Shown one piece after another: positions 35,511 through 45,554 of a stretch of DNA of 64,000 nt. Every line of letters begins with the position of its first letter. The stretch's first letter is position 1. Below the pieces are notes generated by a model, which saw nothing but the letters and a program-made list of their open reading frames with translations, had not been told where the DNA came from and searched no databases. A program made the translations under genes and the position numbers. The DNA is taken from contig JADJDM010000001.1 in assembly GCA_016702705.1 (NCBI GenBank), forward strand, positions 248,001 to 312,000. Direction: 5' to 3'. This DNA is from Bacteroidota bacterium. Its GTDB lineage: Bacteria > Bacteroidota > Bacteroidia > B-17B0 > Aurantibacillaceae.

Positions 35511-38135
35511 TTATTTGGTAGAATCATATATTTCTTGCAGTTTTTGCTTAGTTGCATGTGTTTTATCATACAACTGTTGCGTTGCTGTTGGGTCACCGCT
35601 ACCCTTTTTAATTTCATCTAGTTTAACAGTGTACTCATCCTCTTTATCTTGATAGCGACTAATTTGAGCCTTCATTGCTTTTTGAGCAAAAAACTTAACA
35701 TAAGCATTACCTCCACTTTTTGCAAAATCTTTAAAAATTGCTGCCCCGCTTAAAACAGTTTCATCGTTGCAACGCTTTAAGAAAGAACTATACATATTTA
35801 AGAATCCAAAACTTTCGAATCCTGTGAAGTAATCCTTTTGCTTTACGAAATAACTATTGTTTTCATCCGAACCAAAATTTGAATACAAATCCATAATTGC
35901 ATAACGCATATTATCAGCTGTTTCATTTTCTAATTCTTTTGCCTTTGCCATCGCTGCAGGTGCATCATACTGTGCAATTGCTGATAATGCTGAACCTACA
36001 ACCATATATGATTTATCATTTAGCTTCTCTTTATATATTGCAGTAAGATCGTCGCCTTTGTAATACTTAGCTAAAAACTCAATTGCTTCTGCTCTCACAT
36101 TTGATTTAGGGTCGTTATTAGCTATAGTAACTATAAGTGGTTTTATTTCGCTTTCCTTTTTTGTTGCAATATCTCCTAACAAAGAAATTGCTGTACTTCT
36201 GTGTCCATCCCATTTATCAGCTAAAGCTAATTTCACAGTTTCATAAACCATGGGTTCTTCAATGTTTCCTTTAAATGCTTGCAGGGCTTCATATCTATCC
36301 AAAAACAAAGGAGCGTTTTTATATTGATACACATAATCCGACAAGGTTTTATCATCCGATTTTTTAAACAACAATTGTTTTTCTCCATCAAAATTTACCA
36401 AGGCTGGTTTAGCGTCCATATCAAAAACAAATTCTTGGCTTGCTTTAGTAATTACAATTTTTTCTCTTCTCACTTTTTTAGAAGCTCCTTCGCCAAAATA
36501 AAAATCAACATACAATGGTAGTTTATATAAAGGTGTAGTGGAAAAATCTTGTTGTTGTTTTACTTTTAAAACTAATTTTTTTGCTCCATTATCAAAATCG
36601 GATGAGATTTTTAAATCGGGATGTCCCTTTGCAAGGAACCATTGATTAAAAAACCAATTCAAATCTTCACCTGTAGTTTCTTCAAAAGCTAAACGTAAAT
36701 TATGAATTTCAACCGAAGTGAATTTATTTTTTTCTAAGTACAATTTAAGTGAAGCAAAAAAAGCATCGTCGCCAACATACTTACGAAGCATGTGCAATAT
36801 TTGCCCTCCTTTGTTATAACTGTGCCCGTCAAACATATCTTCTCTCACTGCAACATCAAAACGAATCATATCTTTTTGTGTTTGTGTTGCTTCGGCAAAA
36901 TAACCGGAACGGCTTCCTAAACTATGCGCATCTGCAGCATCCAAACCATATTTATATTCTTCCCACAAATATTCGCCGTAAGTAGCAAACGATTCGTTTA
37001 AAGGTAAGTTACTCCAACTCTCGCAAGTAACTAAATCTCCAAACCACTGATGAAACAATTCATGAGAAATAACATCTTCTCCTCTACTTCCGTCGATTAA
37101 TTCTTTATCTGTTTGATAAACAAAATCACCATGCAACGTTGCGCTTGTGTTTTCCATTGCTCCAGAAACATAATCACGAGCAACAATTTGAGCATATTTA
37201 GGCCAAGCATATGGAACACCTAATTTATTCGAATAAAACTCAATCATCTCTGGAGTATTTCCGAAAATTGATTTTGCATACTGCTCATATTCTTTCTCAA
37301 CATAATAACTTACTTCTTTTCCATTCCAAGGTTTATCCGTTACTTTTTTAAACTCACCAATTCCCATCATTACTAAATAAGGCGCGTGCTGAAAATCCAT
37401 TTTCCAATGATCGGTGCGCGTTCCATCCGCATTTTTTGTTTGCGCATTTAAAACTCCGTTTGATAGTGTTGTGTATTTATCATCAACGGTAATAAAAATT
37501 TCGTTTGTCATACGTTCGTTCGGACTATCAATTGTAGGAAACCAAACTGAGTTGCTTTGCGTTTCTCCTTGCGTCCAAATTTGAGGCATTTTGTTTGGCT
37601 CTTCTCCTTTAGGATTAATAAAATACAAACCTTTATCGCTTTGTATTGCCTTACTTCCACCAACTTTTAGCTCATTTGGTTTTGATTTATACTCGATGTA
37701 AATAGTATATTTATCATTACGCGTATATGTTTTATCCAAATCAATTTTTATCGAATCGTTTTCATAAACATATTTTAAGTCAGTAATTGCTTTATCTTTT
37801 ATCATTTGCACTTTAAACAAATCCATTCCGCGCGCATTTAGGAATAATTTATTAGTTGCATAAAAATAAGGCTTGATATCAATGGTTGCTTTCCCCATTA
37901 ACCAAGCGTTATTCCAATCGAAACTAACTTGCAGTTTTGTATGAATAATGTCATTTAATTTTGTGTTAGCCGCTTGGTATATTTTTTGTTCAGGTTCTTT
38001 AGTTGGAATAACATTAACAGTATCTAAAAGAATTACTGGCTCATTAACTACTGTAGTTGTTGTTTGATTTTGTTTTGATTTGCAAGCAAAAAAAAGAGTT
38101 GATACAAAAATTGCCCCTGTAAATATGTACTTCAT
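35511..38135 (-). CDS. M1 family metalloaminopeptidase, lipoprotein
   Basis: An 874-residue zinc aminopeptidase. Signal peptide and lipobox LFFAC predict lipidation at Cys18, so it is anchored in the envelope. The substrate-binding GAMEN motif is at 325-329, the zinc site HELFH at 358-362, and the third ligand Glu381 in LNESFATY, exactly at M1 spacing. A Tyr-containing transition-state region lies near residue 440. The C-terminal half holds HEAT-like helical repeats. It should trim N-terminal residues from peptides in the periplasm or at the cell surface. It is monocistronic with a strong terminator. Confidence 0.94.
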   Translation of the reverse strand: MKYIFTGAIFVSTLFFACKSKQNQTTTTVVNEPVILLDTVNVIPTKEPEQKIYQAANTKLNDIIHTKLQVSFDWNNAWLMGKATIDIKPYFYATNKLFLNARGMDLFKVQMIKDKAITDLKYVYENDSIKIDLDKTYTRNDKYTIYIEYKSKPNELKVGGSKAIQSDKGLYFINPKGEEPNKMPQIWTQGETQSNSVWFPTIDSPNERMTNEIFITVDDKYTTLSNGVLNAQTKNADGTRTDHWKMDFQHAPYLVMMGIGEFKKVTDKPWNGKEVSYYVEKEYEQYAKSIFGNTPEMIEFYSNKLGVPYAWPKYAQIVARDYVSGAMENTSATLHGDFVYQTDKELIDGSRGEDVISHELFHQWFGDLVTCESWSNLPLNESFATYGEYLWEEYKYGLDAADAHSLGSRSGYFAEATQTQKDMIRFDVAVREDMFDGHSYNKGGQILHMLRKYVGDDAFFASLKLYLEKNKFTSVEIHNLRLAFEETTGEDLNWFFNQWFLAKGHPDLKISSDFDNGAKKLVLKVKQQQDFSTTPLYKLPLYVDFYFGEGASKKVRREKIVITKASQEFVFDMDAKPALVNFDGEKQLLFKKSDDKTLSDYVYQYKNAPLFLDRYEALQAFKGNIEEPMVYETVKLALADKWDGHRSTAISLLGDIATKKESEIKPLIVTIANNDPKSNVRAEAIEFLAKYYKGDDLTAIYKEKLNDKSYMVVGSALSAIAQYDAPAAMAKAKELENETADNMRYAIMDLYSNFGSDENNSYFVKQKDYFTGFESFGFLNMYSSFLKRCNDETVLSGAAIFKDFAKSGGNAYVKFFAQKAMKAQISRYQDKEDEYTVKLDEIKKGSGDPTATQQLYDKTHATKQKLQEIYDSTK

Positions 38136-38280
38136 AAAATTAATTTGAATATGTAAAAGTCGTAAAATTAGCTCAAAATTTCTGAAAATTGTTATAATCG
38201 GTTAATTTTAAGGTGCTTTGGTCTCATTCTAGTTAGAAATCCGATGGTTTTTCGGCAAGTATTTATACCTTTATACTATA

Positions 38281-40515
38281 ATGCTTCGTACTTTTGGAAT
38301 ATACATCATCATTTGCTTTTCAGCTTTTGTTTCAAAGGCTCAACTGAATGTATCTGCTACTTCCAATGCTGGAGCATTAGTAAATAATATTGTTGGTTCT
38401 GGGGTTCAGGTAACCAATGTAACATTAAATTGCAATGGTTCAGCAAGTGGAACTTTTAGTTCGAATGGAACAAACTTAGGAATCAGTTCAGGAATTATAC
38501 TTGCAACAGGTGATGCAGTAGAAGCTATTGGTCCAAACAATTCTAGTGGAGGTAGTGGCTTCAGTAGTGTTGGATGTTTTAGTTCAGGAGAATCTTTTTT
38601 TGACCCAAATGTATTAGGAATAGAGCCAGAAGCCAAATATGATGGTTGTGCTCTTGAGTTTGACGTTAAACCAGTGTGTAATACATTAAACATCAATTAC
38701 GTTTTTGCATCGGAAGAATATCCTGAATTTGTTGGGGCTGGATACAATGATGCGTTTGGATTTTTTGTATGGGGCCCAAACCCAAGCGGCGGTTCATACA
38801 GTGGAACAAACATTGCAAAGGTTCCTGGCACGGGTATTCCTGTTGCAATTGACAATATTAATGGTGGAAGTTTTTCTCAGTATTATGTAGATAATTCAGG
38901 TGGTTCAACAATTGAATATGATGGATTTACTAAGCCTCTTGTGGCATCAATTAATGTTACACCTTGCAGTATCTATCATCTAAAACTTGTAATTGCAGAT
39001 GCAGGGGATTGCTTATACTCTTCCGCAGTATTTCTTTCACACAAAGGATTAACTTGCTCCCAATCTGAAGTACCACAAAACTCTGTAAGTACAACGCCTA
39101 TTTCTTGTGGCAATGATGGAACAGCAACGGTAACTGTTACTGGATACTCAAATCCCATCACATACAATTGGCAGCCTGGCGGACAAACAACTGCAACAGC
39201 TACAAATCTTGGGTCGGGTACTTACACCTGTACATTAGGATTTTCTTTACCTTGCCCGTTTACACAAACTGTTACCGCAACCTTAACTGGAAATAATATC
39301 TTAAACCTTAACACAAGCAGTACAAATAGTTATTGCAATAATCCGAGTGGAACGGCTTCTGTTGTAACAAGTGGTGGAATCCCTCCTTATTCTCCTCCTA
39401 CTTGGAACACAATTCCTCCTCAAAGTACAAACAGCATTAATAACTTACTTCCCGGAACTTATTCAGTTACACTTAGTGATGCTAGTGGTTGCACAGTTAC
39501 AAAATCGATTGTTGTAGGTAACACTTCACCTAATATTATCATTACCGACTCAATTATAAACTCTACTTGCAATTCAGCTAATGGTGCTGTTTTTATAAAA
39601 AACATTACTGGCGGCACTCAACCTTATTCATATAACTGGGATACTAGTCCAATAAGTACATCACAAAACCTAACAAATATTTTCCCTGGAGTTTATTCAT
39701 TAACCATTACCGACATTGATGGTTGTACCAAAACAGAAAACTTTACAGTAAATAATTTGGACAGTGTTTTACTTTCAATTAAAACAATAAATGAATATTG
39801 TAATCAAAGAAACGGAGAGATAAATGTTTCTATAATAAATGGTGTAGCTCCCTATAACTGGGATTGGAGTCATTCTGCAACATTAAATAATTCCTCTGCA
39901 AGTGGATTATCTGCTGGACCTTATAGCTTTACTGTTACGGATGCGGCAGGTTGTGTATCTAACGGAAGCGCAATAATAACAAACATAAGAGATTTGTTTT
40001 CTGGAGAAATTTATACCCGCCCTGCTGAACCCATAGTAAATATTGACTTTGCACTTGGTGTAACATTACCTCCCACTTGGGATATAACGCAAATTGTTTT
40101 ATCTGATGGAACTATAAGAACAAATGAAACTGAAGTAATGTTAAACTATCCTGAATACGGATACTACAATTCAACATTTTATTTGATAAGCGAAAATGGG
40201 TGTCTTGATACTGTTAAGTACACCATTTTTATTAAAGATTTTATGACTATTTATATTCCAAATGCATTTACTCCTAACAGAGACGTGCGAAACAATGTTT
40301 GGTTTGTTTACGGTACTTTAGTTAAAGAAATTCAAATCCTAGTTTATAATCGTTGGGGAGAAAAATTGTTCGAATCAAATGATATCGAAAAAGGTTGGGA
40401 CGGAACTTATAAAGGAAAAATGTGTCAGGAAGACATGTACATTTACAAAGTAGTTGCTAAAGACTATTTTAACGAAGAAAAAAAATTAGTTGGGCACATC
40501 AATTTATTTAGATAA
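38281..40515 (+). CDS. choice-of-anchor L / SprB-repeat protein with T9SS type B C-terminal domain
   Basis: A 744-residue secreted surface protein. Signal peptide (IYIIICFSAFVSKAQ) is followed by a choice-of-anchor L domain (about 25-255: SSGIILATGDAVEAIGPN, FVFASEEYPEFVGAGYND-like core), then about four SprB-like repeats (CGNDGTATVTVTGYSNPITYNW; CNNPSGTASVVTSGGIPPY). It ends in a gliding-motility-associated C-terminal domain (IYIPNAFTPNRDV ... ILVYNRWGEKLFESN ... GWDGTYKGKM), the T9SS type B sorting signal. It is likely a large-adhesin-like protein on the outer membrane surface. The YjbR gene starts at the next base after its stop. Confidence 0.9.
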   Translation: MLRTFGIYIIICFSAFVSKAQLNVSATSNAGALVNNIVGSGVQVTNVTLNCNGSASGTFSSNGTNLGISSGIILATGDAVEAIGPNNSSGGSGFSSVGCFSSGESFFDPNVLGIEPEAKYDGCALEFDVKPVCNTLNINYVFASEEYPEFVGAGYNDAFGFFVWGPNPSGGSYSGTNIAKVPGTGIPVAIDNINGGSFSQYYVDNSGGSTIEYDGFTKPLVASINVTPCSIYHLKLVIADAGDCLYSSAVFLSHKGLTCSQSEVPQNSVSTTPISCGNDGTATVTVTGYSNPITYNWQPGGQTTATATNLGSGTYTCTLGFSLPCPFTQTVTATLTGNNILNLNTSSTNSYCNNPSGTASVVTSGGIPPYSPPTWNTIPPQSTNSINNLLPGTYSVTLSDASGCTVTKSIVVGNTSPNIIITDSIINSTCNSANGAVFIKNITGGTQPYSYNWDTSPISTSQNLTNIFPGVYSLTITDIDGCTKTENFTVNNLDSVLLSIKTINEYCNQRNGEINVSIINGVAPYNWDWSHSATLNNSSASGLSAGPYSFTVTDAAGCVSNGSAIITNIRDLFSGEIYTRPAEPIVNIDFALGVTLPPTWDITQIVLSDGTIRTNETEVMLNYPEYGYYNSTFYLISENGCLDTVKYTIFIKDFMTIYIPNAFTPNRDVRNNVWFVYGTLVKEIQILVYNRWGEKLFESNDIEKGWDGTYKGKMCQEDMYIYKVVAKDYFNEEKKLVGHINLFR

Positions 40516-40854
40516 ATGAATATTGAAGAACTAAGAGACTATTGCTTGCAAAAAGAAGGCGTTGAAGAGTGTTTTCCCTTCGACAATGAAACATTGGTTT
40601 TTAAAGTTTATGGAAAAATGTTTCTTTTGTGTAGCCTCGAAAACAATCCTGTTAGTTTTAATGCCAAGTGCAATCCTGACAGAGCAATAGAACTTCGCGA
40701 ACAATATATGTGTATTCGACCAGGCTACCACATGAACAAAACACATTGGAATACCATTGATTGTGATGGAAGTATCTCAAAAAAATTAATCTTCGAACTT
40801 ATAGATCATTCTTACGAATTGGTGTATAAAAAACCAAAAGCCCCGAAAAAATAG
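40516..40854 (+). CDS. MmcQ/YjbR family DNA-binding protein
   Basis: A 112-residue protein with the MmcQ/YjbR (CyaY-like fold) pattern: YCLQKEGVEECFPFDNETLVFKV near the start, then NAKCNPDRAIELREQY and a C-terminal helix. Family members are described as DNA-binding, with poorly known roles. The ATG is immediately after the stop of the T9SS protein, with no intergenic base, so it relies on that transcript; the functional link is not evident. Confidence 0.85.
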   Translation: MNIEELRDYCLQKEGVEECFPFDNETLVFKVYGKMFLLCSLENNPVSFNAKCNPDRAIELREQYMCIRPGYHMNKTHWNTIDCDGSISKKLIFELIDHSYELVYKKPKAPKK

Positions 40855-40939
40855 TTTCACTTATCGCTTATTAGCTACCACTTACCAAGTGAAAAGCGCC
40901 AATTTGCATTACTTGTTTTTATTTTAGAATAAACATCAG

Positions 40940-40947
40940 TACATTCG
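40940..40947 (+). promoter_or_regulatory. -7 box TACATTCG before sensor kinase
   Basis: TACATTCG is a one-base variant of TAnnTTTG and lies 10 bases before the ATG at 40958. The same TTCG variant precedes gcdH and gldD. Confidence 0.4.
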
Positions 40948-40957
40948 TTTCAAGTAT

Positions 40958-43885
40958 ATGTTGAACCGAATTTACATACTCCTGTTTTTATCTGTTTTGC
41001 TTTTAAAAGGCTATTCGCAGTCGTATAATTTTAAGCATTATTCTGTTGAAAACGGATTGCCTTTCATTCAAATATTTTCTGTCTTTCAAGATGAGCGAGG
41101 TTACTTGTGGACCTCTGGATACGGTGGTTTGAGTAGATTTGATGGAAAAGAATTTATTAATTACAGTCCCAAAAATGGTTTAGCAAATCATTATGTAAAC
41201 GCTGTAACCTGCTGCACCAAAGGAAACTTATGGATTGGAACGAAAAACGGATTAAATGAATTTGTAAACGAAAAAACATTTAATACTTATACAACAAAAA
41301 ACGGACTTCCGTCAAATGCTATTTTATCGCTTGCTTCCGACAAAAAAAGTAGCCTTTACGTAGGAACAGATAAAGGATTATGTGTTTTAAGAAATGACAA
41401 GTTCGAAGCATTTTCTTCATTAAAAGGGCAAGCTATAAAAACTATTTTAAACACTAATAACCTTGGGATTGTAATAGGTACAAATACAGGAGTTCATATT
41501 CTTAAAGACCAAAACAATAAAACTACTTCAACGATTATTTCGAATGTTAATGTAAACTGTTTAGCTGTAAGTGGCTCTACACTTTGGATTGGAAGCGCAA
41601 ACGGATTAATTAAATATGATTTTATAAGTAAAAAGCAAATTTTATTCGGCGTTTCAAATGGTTTAATAGATGAAAACATTACTTCCTTAACAAGCGATTT
41701 AAAAGGGAATGTGTGGATTGGAACAAAAACCGGCTTAATGAAATTTAACGGAAAACAGTTTTTGTACTACAAAATATCTTCCGACGCAAACAGTAATAAT
41801 ATTTTATGTTCCACTATTGATTACGAAGAAAATATTTGGTTTGGAACACATGCAGGATTATTTAAATTTAGAGATGAAGGATTTATAAGTTATGGAGCAC
41901 ACGATGGATTAACGAACACAATGGTTTTCCCTATTGCAAGAGATAATAACCAAGCGCTTTGGATAGGAACCGAATCGGGTGGCTTATTTAAATACGAGAA
42001 TAATATTTTTGAGCAACAAAAGAACATTGCTTATGTTGGTGATACTATTAATTGCTTTTTTAAAGAAAATGATAAGCTTTGGATAAGCAGCAATTATGGC
42101 CTTTCGATTTATCGCAACAAATCTTTTAATCCAGTTAAAAACTTGCCTGCATCAAATACATTTAGAGTTACTAAAGACAAACAAAATAATTATTGGATTG
42201 GTATAGTTAATGGCGTTATTAAATGTAAAATAAACGAGCAGTACAGCGCAACAGATATTGAATATTATACATTTGAAAATACCGCAGCTGATTGTCAAAC
42301 CTGGGCAATTATGGAAGACAACCTTGGGCAAATATGGGCAGGAGTTTATATGGCAGGTTTATACAAATTAGAAAATAACAAGTTCGTTCGCATGAATGAA
42401 AAACTTGGAATTAAAGACGATGATATTTTTTCAATAGTTAAAACTCGAACAGGAATATTGTATGCTGGATCTTTAGATGGTGTTTATCAAATAAATCCTG
42501 CCACTTTGCAAACCTTTCAGTTTAATGAAGAAAACGGACTAAGTTCAAACCTTGTTTATACCTTGTTACTTACTAATAATGACAATGTATTGTGGGCGGG
42601 AACCAATCAAGGTGCAAACAAAATTAATTTGTTCGATTATAATCAAACAGGTACAGTTAATATTACGCATTATGGAGAAGCAGATGGATTTAAAGGCGTA
42701 GAGTGTAACACAGGTTCATGGGTAGATGAAGATGGTATTATTTGGTTTTCTACCGTAAGCGGCTTGGTTCGTTATAATCCAGAGCAATATACCTTAAACG
42801 ATAAAGAAGCTAAACTTAGTTTTACAGGGCTAAAATTATTCTATTCGGATACAACATTGCCAAATAATGCAACATTATCACACGACTACAATAATATTAG
42901 TTTTAACTATTCTGGAATTTGCTTAACCAATCCCGAAAAGGTTAAATACATTCACAAGCTAGATGGTTTTGATAAATACTGGAGCCCTGAGTCGGATGAA
43001 AACATTACGCGTTACAGCAATTTACCTCCTGGCACCTACACCTTTAAAGTGCGTTGCAGCAACAATGAAAACATTTGGAATCAACCCATCGAATTTAGTT
43101 TTACGATTGAGAAGCCCATTTACCAACGCTGGTGGTTTATACTTGCGAGTATAGGATTTGTTGTGTCAATTATCATTTTAATTTTCCGAATTAGATTAAA
43201 TCAAGTGCAGCGCAAACAAGCAATTGAAACTGAACAACAAATCGAAATTTCAAAAAATCAGTTGAAAGCATTGCGTTCACAAATGAATCCACATTTTATG
43301 TTTAATTCATTAAACTCAATTCAAAACTTTATTTTAAATAATAAAGATGATAGAGCTGTAATGTATTTAAACAAGTTTGCAAAGTTGATGCGATTAATTC
43401 TTAATAATTCTGAAAAATCACATATTACTTTAAGTGAAGAATTAGAGGCAATGCGTTTGTATATTGAGTTGGAACAAATGCGTTTTCAAAATCAATTTCA
43501 ATTTAAAATTACATTGGGGGATGACATTGATCCTGACTACGAGCAAATACCAACTATGCTTATTCAACCTTACGTTGAGAATGCCATTTTGCATGGTTTA
43601 AATCCTAAAAAAGATTCAGGTCTCTTGCAAATTGATATTCGTTTAGCAGGAAGCGTGATGATTTGCTCCATCATCGATAATGGAATTGGTAGAGAAAAAT
43701 CAGCTGAAATGAAGCGTAATTCGGCTAAAGAACACAAATCAATGGCAATGGATATTACCAAACAACGTTTGCAAATATTGAATACCATGAATCAATCTAA
43801 CTTAAGTGTTAGAATAAATGATTTAAAAGATGAAAAAGGTTTGCCAATAGGAACAAAAGTTGATATATTTATTCCGATTACATAA
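40958..43885 (+). CDS. propeller-type sensor histidine kinase, LytS family output
   Basis: A 975-residue membrane kinase. Signal peptide (IYILLFLSVLLLKGYSQS), about 14 propeller repeats (LWIGT..GL) to near residue 620, a Y_Y_Y domain (about 630-710), a membrane helix at about 725-748, then a His_kinase (LytS-type) domain. Phospho-acceptor His779 lies in QMNPHFMFNSLNSIQNF, and the ATPase N-box in YVENAILHGL has Asn875 and is followed by DNGIGREKS. It should autophosphorylate and signal to the LytTR regulator 16 bases downstream. Its sensor half is paralogous to that of the SpoIIE protein at 5155-8400. Confidence 0.93.
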   Translation: MLNRIYILLFLSVLLLKGYSQSYNFKHYSVENGLPFIQIFSVFQDERGYLWTSGYGGLSRFDGKEFINYSPKNGLANHYVNAVTCCTKGNLWIGTKNGLNEFVNEKTFNTYTTKNGLPSNAILSLASDKKSSLYVGTDKGLCVLRNDKFEAFSSLKGQAIKTILNTNNLGIVIGTNTGVHILKDQNNKTTSTIISNVNVNCLAVSGSTLWIGSANGLIKYDFISKKQILFGVSNGLIDENITSLTSDLKGNVWIGTKTGLMKFNGKQFLYYKISSDANSNNILCSTIDYEENIWFGTHAGLFKFRDEGFISYGAHDGLTNTMVFPIARDNNQALWIGTESGGLFKYENNIFEQQKNIAYVGDTINCFFKENDKLWISSNYGLSIYRNKSFNPVKNLPASNTFRVTKDKQNNYWIGIVNGVIKCKINEQYSATDIEYYTFENTAADCQTWAIMEDNLGQIWAGVYMAGLYKLENNKFVRMNEKLGIKDDDIFSIVKTRTGILYAGSLDGVYQINPATLQTFQFNEENGLSSNLVYTLLLTNNDNVLWAGTNQGANKINLFDYNQTGTVNITHYGEADGFKGVECNTGSWVDEDGIIWFSTVSGLVRYNPEQYTLNDKEAKLSFTGLKLFYSDTTLPNNATLSHDYNNISFNYSGICLTNPEKVKYIHKLDGFDKYWSPESDENITRYSNLPPGTYTFKVRCSNNENIWNQPIEFSFTIEKPIYQRWWFILASIGFVVSIIILIFRIRLNQVQRKQAIETEQQIEISKNQLKALRSQMNPHFMFNSLNSIQNFILNNKDDRAVMYLNKFAKLMRLILNNSEKSHITLSEELEAMRLYIELEQMRFQNQFQFKITLGDDIDPDYEQIPTMLIQPYVENAILHGLNPKKDSGLLQIDIRLAGSVMICSIIDNGIGREKSAEMKRNSAKEHKSMAMDITKQRLQILNTMNQSNLSVRINDLKDEKGLPIGTKVDIFIPIT

Positions 43886-43901
43886 TTAAATTTTTAACGC
43901 C

Positions 43902-44651
43902 ATGATAAGAGCAGTAATTGTAGAAGACGAACCACAAAGCAGAGAACTGCTTGCAGCCTTAGTTGCAAAAAATTGTGCAGGTGTAACGGTGGTAGAAACT
44001 GCCATTAATGTAGAAACTGGTGTTGAAGCAATAAAAAAACATCAACCTGATTTAGTTTTCTTAGACATTTCGATGCCAGATGGGACGGGTTTTGACTTAC
44101 TAGGGAAAATTCAAAATCAAAAGCTGGATGTAATTTTTACAACTGCAACCGATAAGCATGCAATAAAAGCAATAAAATATTCAGCGCTTGATTATCTTTT
44201 AAAACCAATTGATGTAGAAGAATTAATTGCAGCCGTTAATAAGGTGCAGGAAAAAAAATCATCAGTTAGTGGTGTAGAAAACCTTGCGTTTCTTTTACAA
44301 AACTTGCAGCAAAAAAACGATAATTATTCTAAAATAACATTGCCAACAGGTAATGCTTATGAAATTGTAAATATTCCGGATATTATTCGTTGTGAAGCAG
44401 AAGGCAGCTACACAAATTTTTATTTAAACGGAAACAAAAAAATAATGGTGTCGGCAAGTTTAAAACACTACGAAGATTTGTTACCCGAAAAAGATTTTAT
44501 TCGCGTTCATCATCATCACCTCATCAACATGAATCATGTAATTCGTTTCTTAAAAGTAGATGGTGGCTACGCAGTTATGAGCGACGGAACACAAGTTGAA
44601 CTTTCTAGAAGAAAAAAAGATGCGTTCTTAGAGAGACTGAACAAATTATAA
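43902..44651 (+). CDS. LytTR family response regulator
   Basis: A 249-residue regulator with a receiver domain (about 1-120) and LytTR DNA-binding domain (about 140-249). The acidic pocket is VEDEP with Asp9, the phospho-acceptor is Asp55 in FLDISMPDG, and the conserved Lys is Lys101 in LLKPID. The LytTR half has IIRCEAEGSYTNFYL and IRVHHHHLINMNHV. It is certainly the partner of the kinase 16 bases upstream. Target genes are not shown by the sequence. Confidence 0.94.
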   Translation: MIRAVIVEDEPQSRELLAALVAKNCAGVTVVETAINVETGVEAIKKHQPDLVFLDISMPDGTGFDLLGKIQNQKLDVIFTTATDKHAIKAIKYSALDYLLKPIDVEELIAAVNKVQEKKSSVSGVENLAFLLQNLQQKNDNYSKITLPTGNAYEIVNIPDIIRCEAEGSYTNFYLNGNKKIMVSASLKHYEDLLPEKDFIRVHHHHLINMNHVIRFLKVDGGYAVMSDGTQVELSRRKKDAFLERLNKL

Positions 44652-44672
44652 TTTCAGATGCCTTGTTTTAGA

Positions 44673-44702
44673 TTTTAGATTTATTGTGTTATAAATCTAA
44701 AA
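44673..44702. terminator. hairpin between convergent genes
   Basis: TTTTAGATTTAT (44673-44684) and ATAAATCTAAAA (44691-44702) form a perfect 12-bp stem with a 6-base loop between the convergent regulator and T9SS-type genes. It is AT-rich without a GC clamp, so termination strength is uncertain; it may serve both strands. Confidence 0.5.
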
Positions 44703-44729
44703 TCCTCTATCTAAAGCCTTAAATAAAGA

Positions 44730-45362
44730 TTACCTAACTCTAACCGTTTTGCTATAGATTTTATTATTTGCAGATGCGGTAACAACGTACTCGCCTTGAG
44801 GCAGTTTTTGTTCAGGATCAAGTGCTGCAATGTATTGAGGCATTGCATTCATAAATACTTTTGAGAAAAATTGATTCCCCTTTTTATCCTGAAGTACAAC
44901 TAACACTTCTTTACCTTCAAATCCCTTTAGCAATAAATTTAATTCTTGTCCGCCACTTGGGTTTTGCGAAACAGCAATATCCGAAGCTAATATTTCTTCT
45001 GCTTTCACATAATGAATTGTTGCATTCGAATAAACTACTTCTTCATTCGCTTCATTCACTTGTTTTAATCTGTAGTATGAAATCCCTTCTGCTGGAGTAT
45101 AATCTGTATCAAAATACTCCATGTAGTTTCCAGTTTGACTAGCACACTCTGCACGCGTAACCTCTTCAAATGTTTTTCCGTCTTTAGAACGCTCAACAAC
45201 ATAAACTGCTTTTGTGCAATTTGTTTTTGAAACCCATTTAATATCTATTTTATCGTGGTTTTGAATAACTTCAAAATACACATCTTCAACTCCTAAGTTT
45301 TTTGTTTCAGCAATACTTGTTAATCCAAAGGCACAAGCTACAATAAGAAATAATTTCTTCAT
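44730..45362 (-). CDS. small exported protein with T9SS type A-like C-terminal domain
   Basis: A 210-residue exported protein: signal peptide (FLIVACAFGLTSIAE), a fibronectin-like segment (KIDIKWVSKTNCTKAVYVVERSK-like, with YYRLKQVNE), and a C-terminal region (ASDIAVSQNPSGGQELNLLL ... LPQGEYVVTASANNKIYSKTVRVR) resembling the type A sorting domain of T9SS cargo. Two Cys (in TNCTK and AECAS) may form a disulphide. The cargo portion is tiny, so it may be structural; the function is unknown. Confidence 0.72.
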   Translation of the reverse strand: MKKLFLIVACAFGLTSIAETKNLGVEDVYFEVIQNHDKIDIKWVSKTNCTKAVYVVERSKDGKTFEEVTRAECASQTGNYMEYFDTDYTPAEGISYYRLKQVNEANEEVVYSNATIHYVKAEEILASDIAVSQNPSGGQELNLLLKGFEGKEVLVVLQDKKGNQFFSKVFMNAMPQYIAALDPEQKLPQGEYVVTASANNKIYSKTVRVR

Positions 45363-45496
45363 AAGGTAAAATTTAGAAAGTACAATTTGCGAAGAAATAA
45401 TTATTATCCCAAGTCATAAACTAAATCAGTTTAACACTTTATTAACATAAAAGTTTCTGATAGTCAATCTATTGATTTACATACATTTGTAAATAA

Positions 45497-45531
45497 AAAA
45501 CCCGAAGCTAATTGATTTAACTTCGGGTTTT
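45497..45531 (-). terminator. intrinsic terminator after queA
   Basis: The arms AAAACCCGAAG and CTTCGGGTTTT are perfect complements with a 13-base loop. On the minus strand the stem is followed by a T run, 24 bases after the queA stop. Confidence 0.85.
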
Positions 45532-45554
45532 AATTATTTAAGTGGGGTATGTTA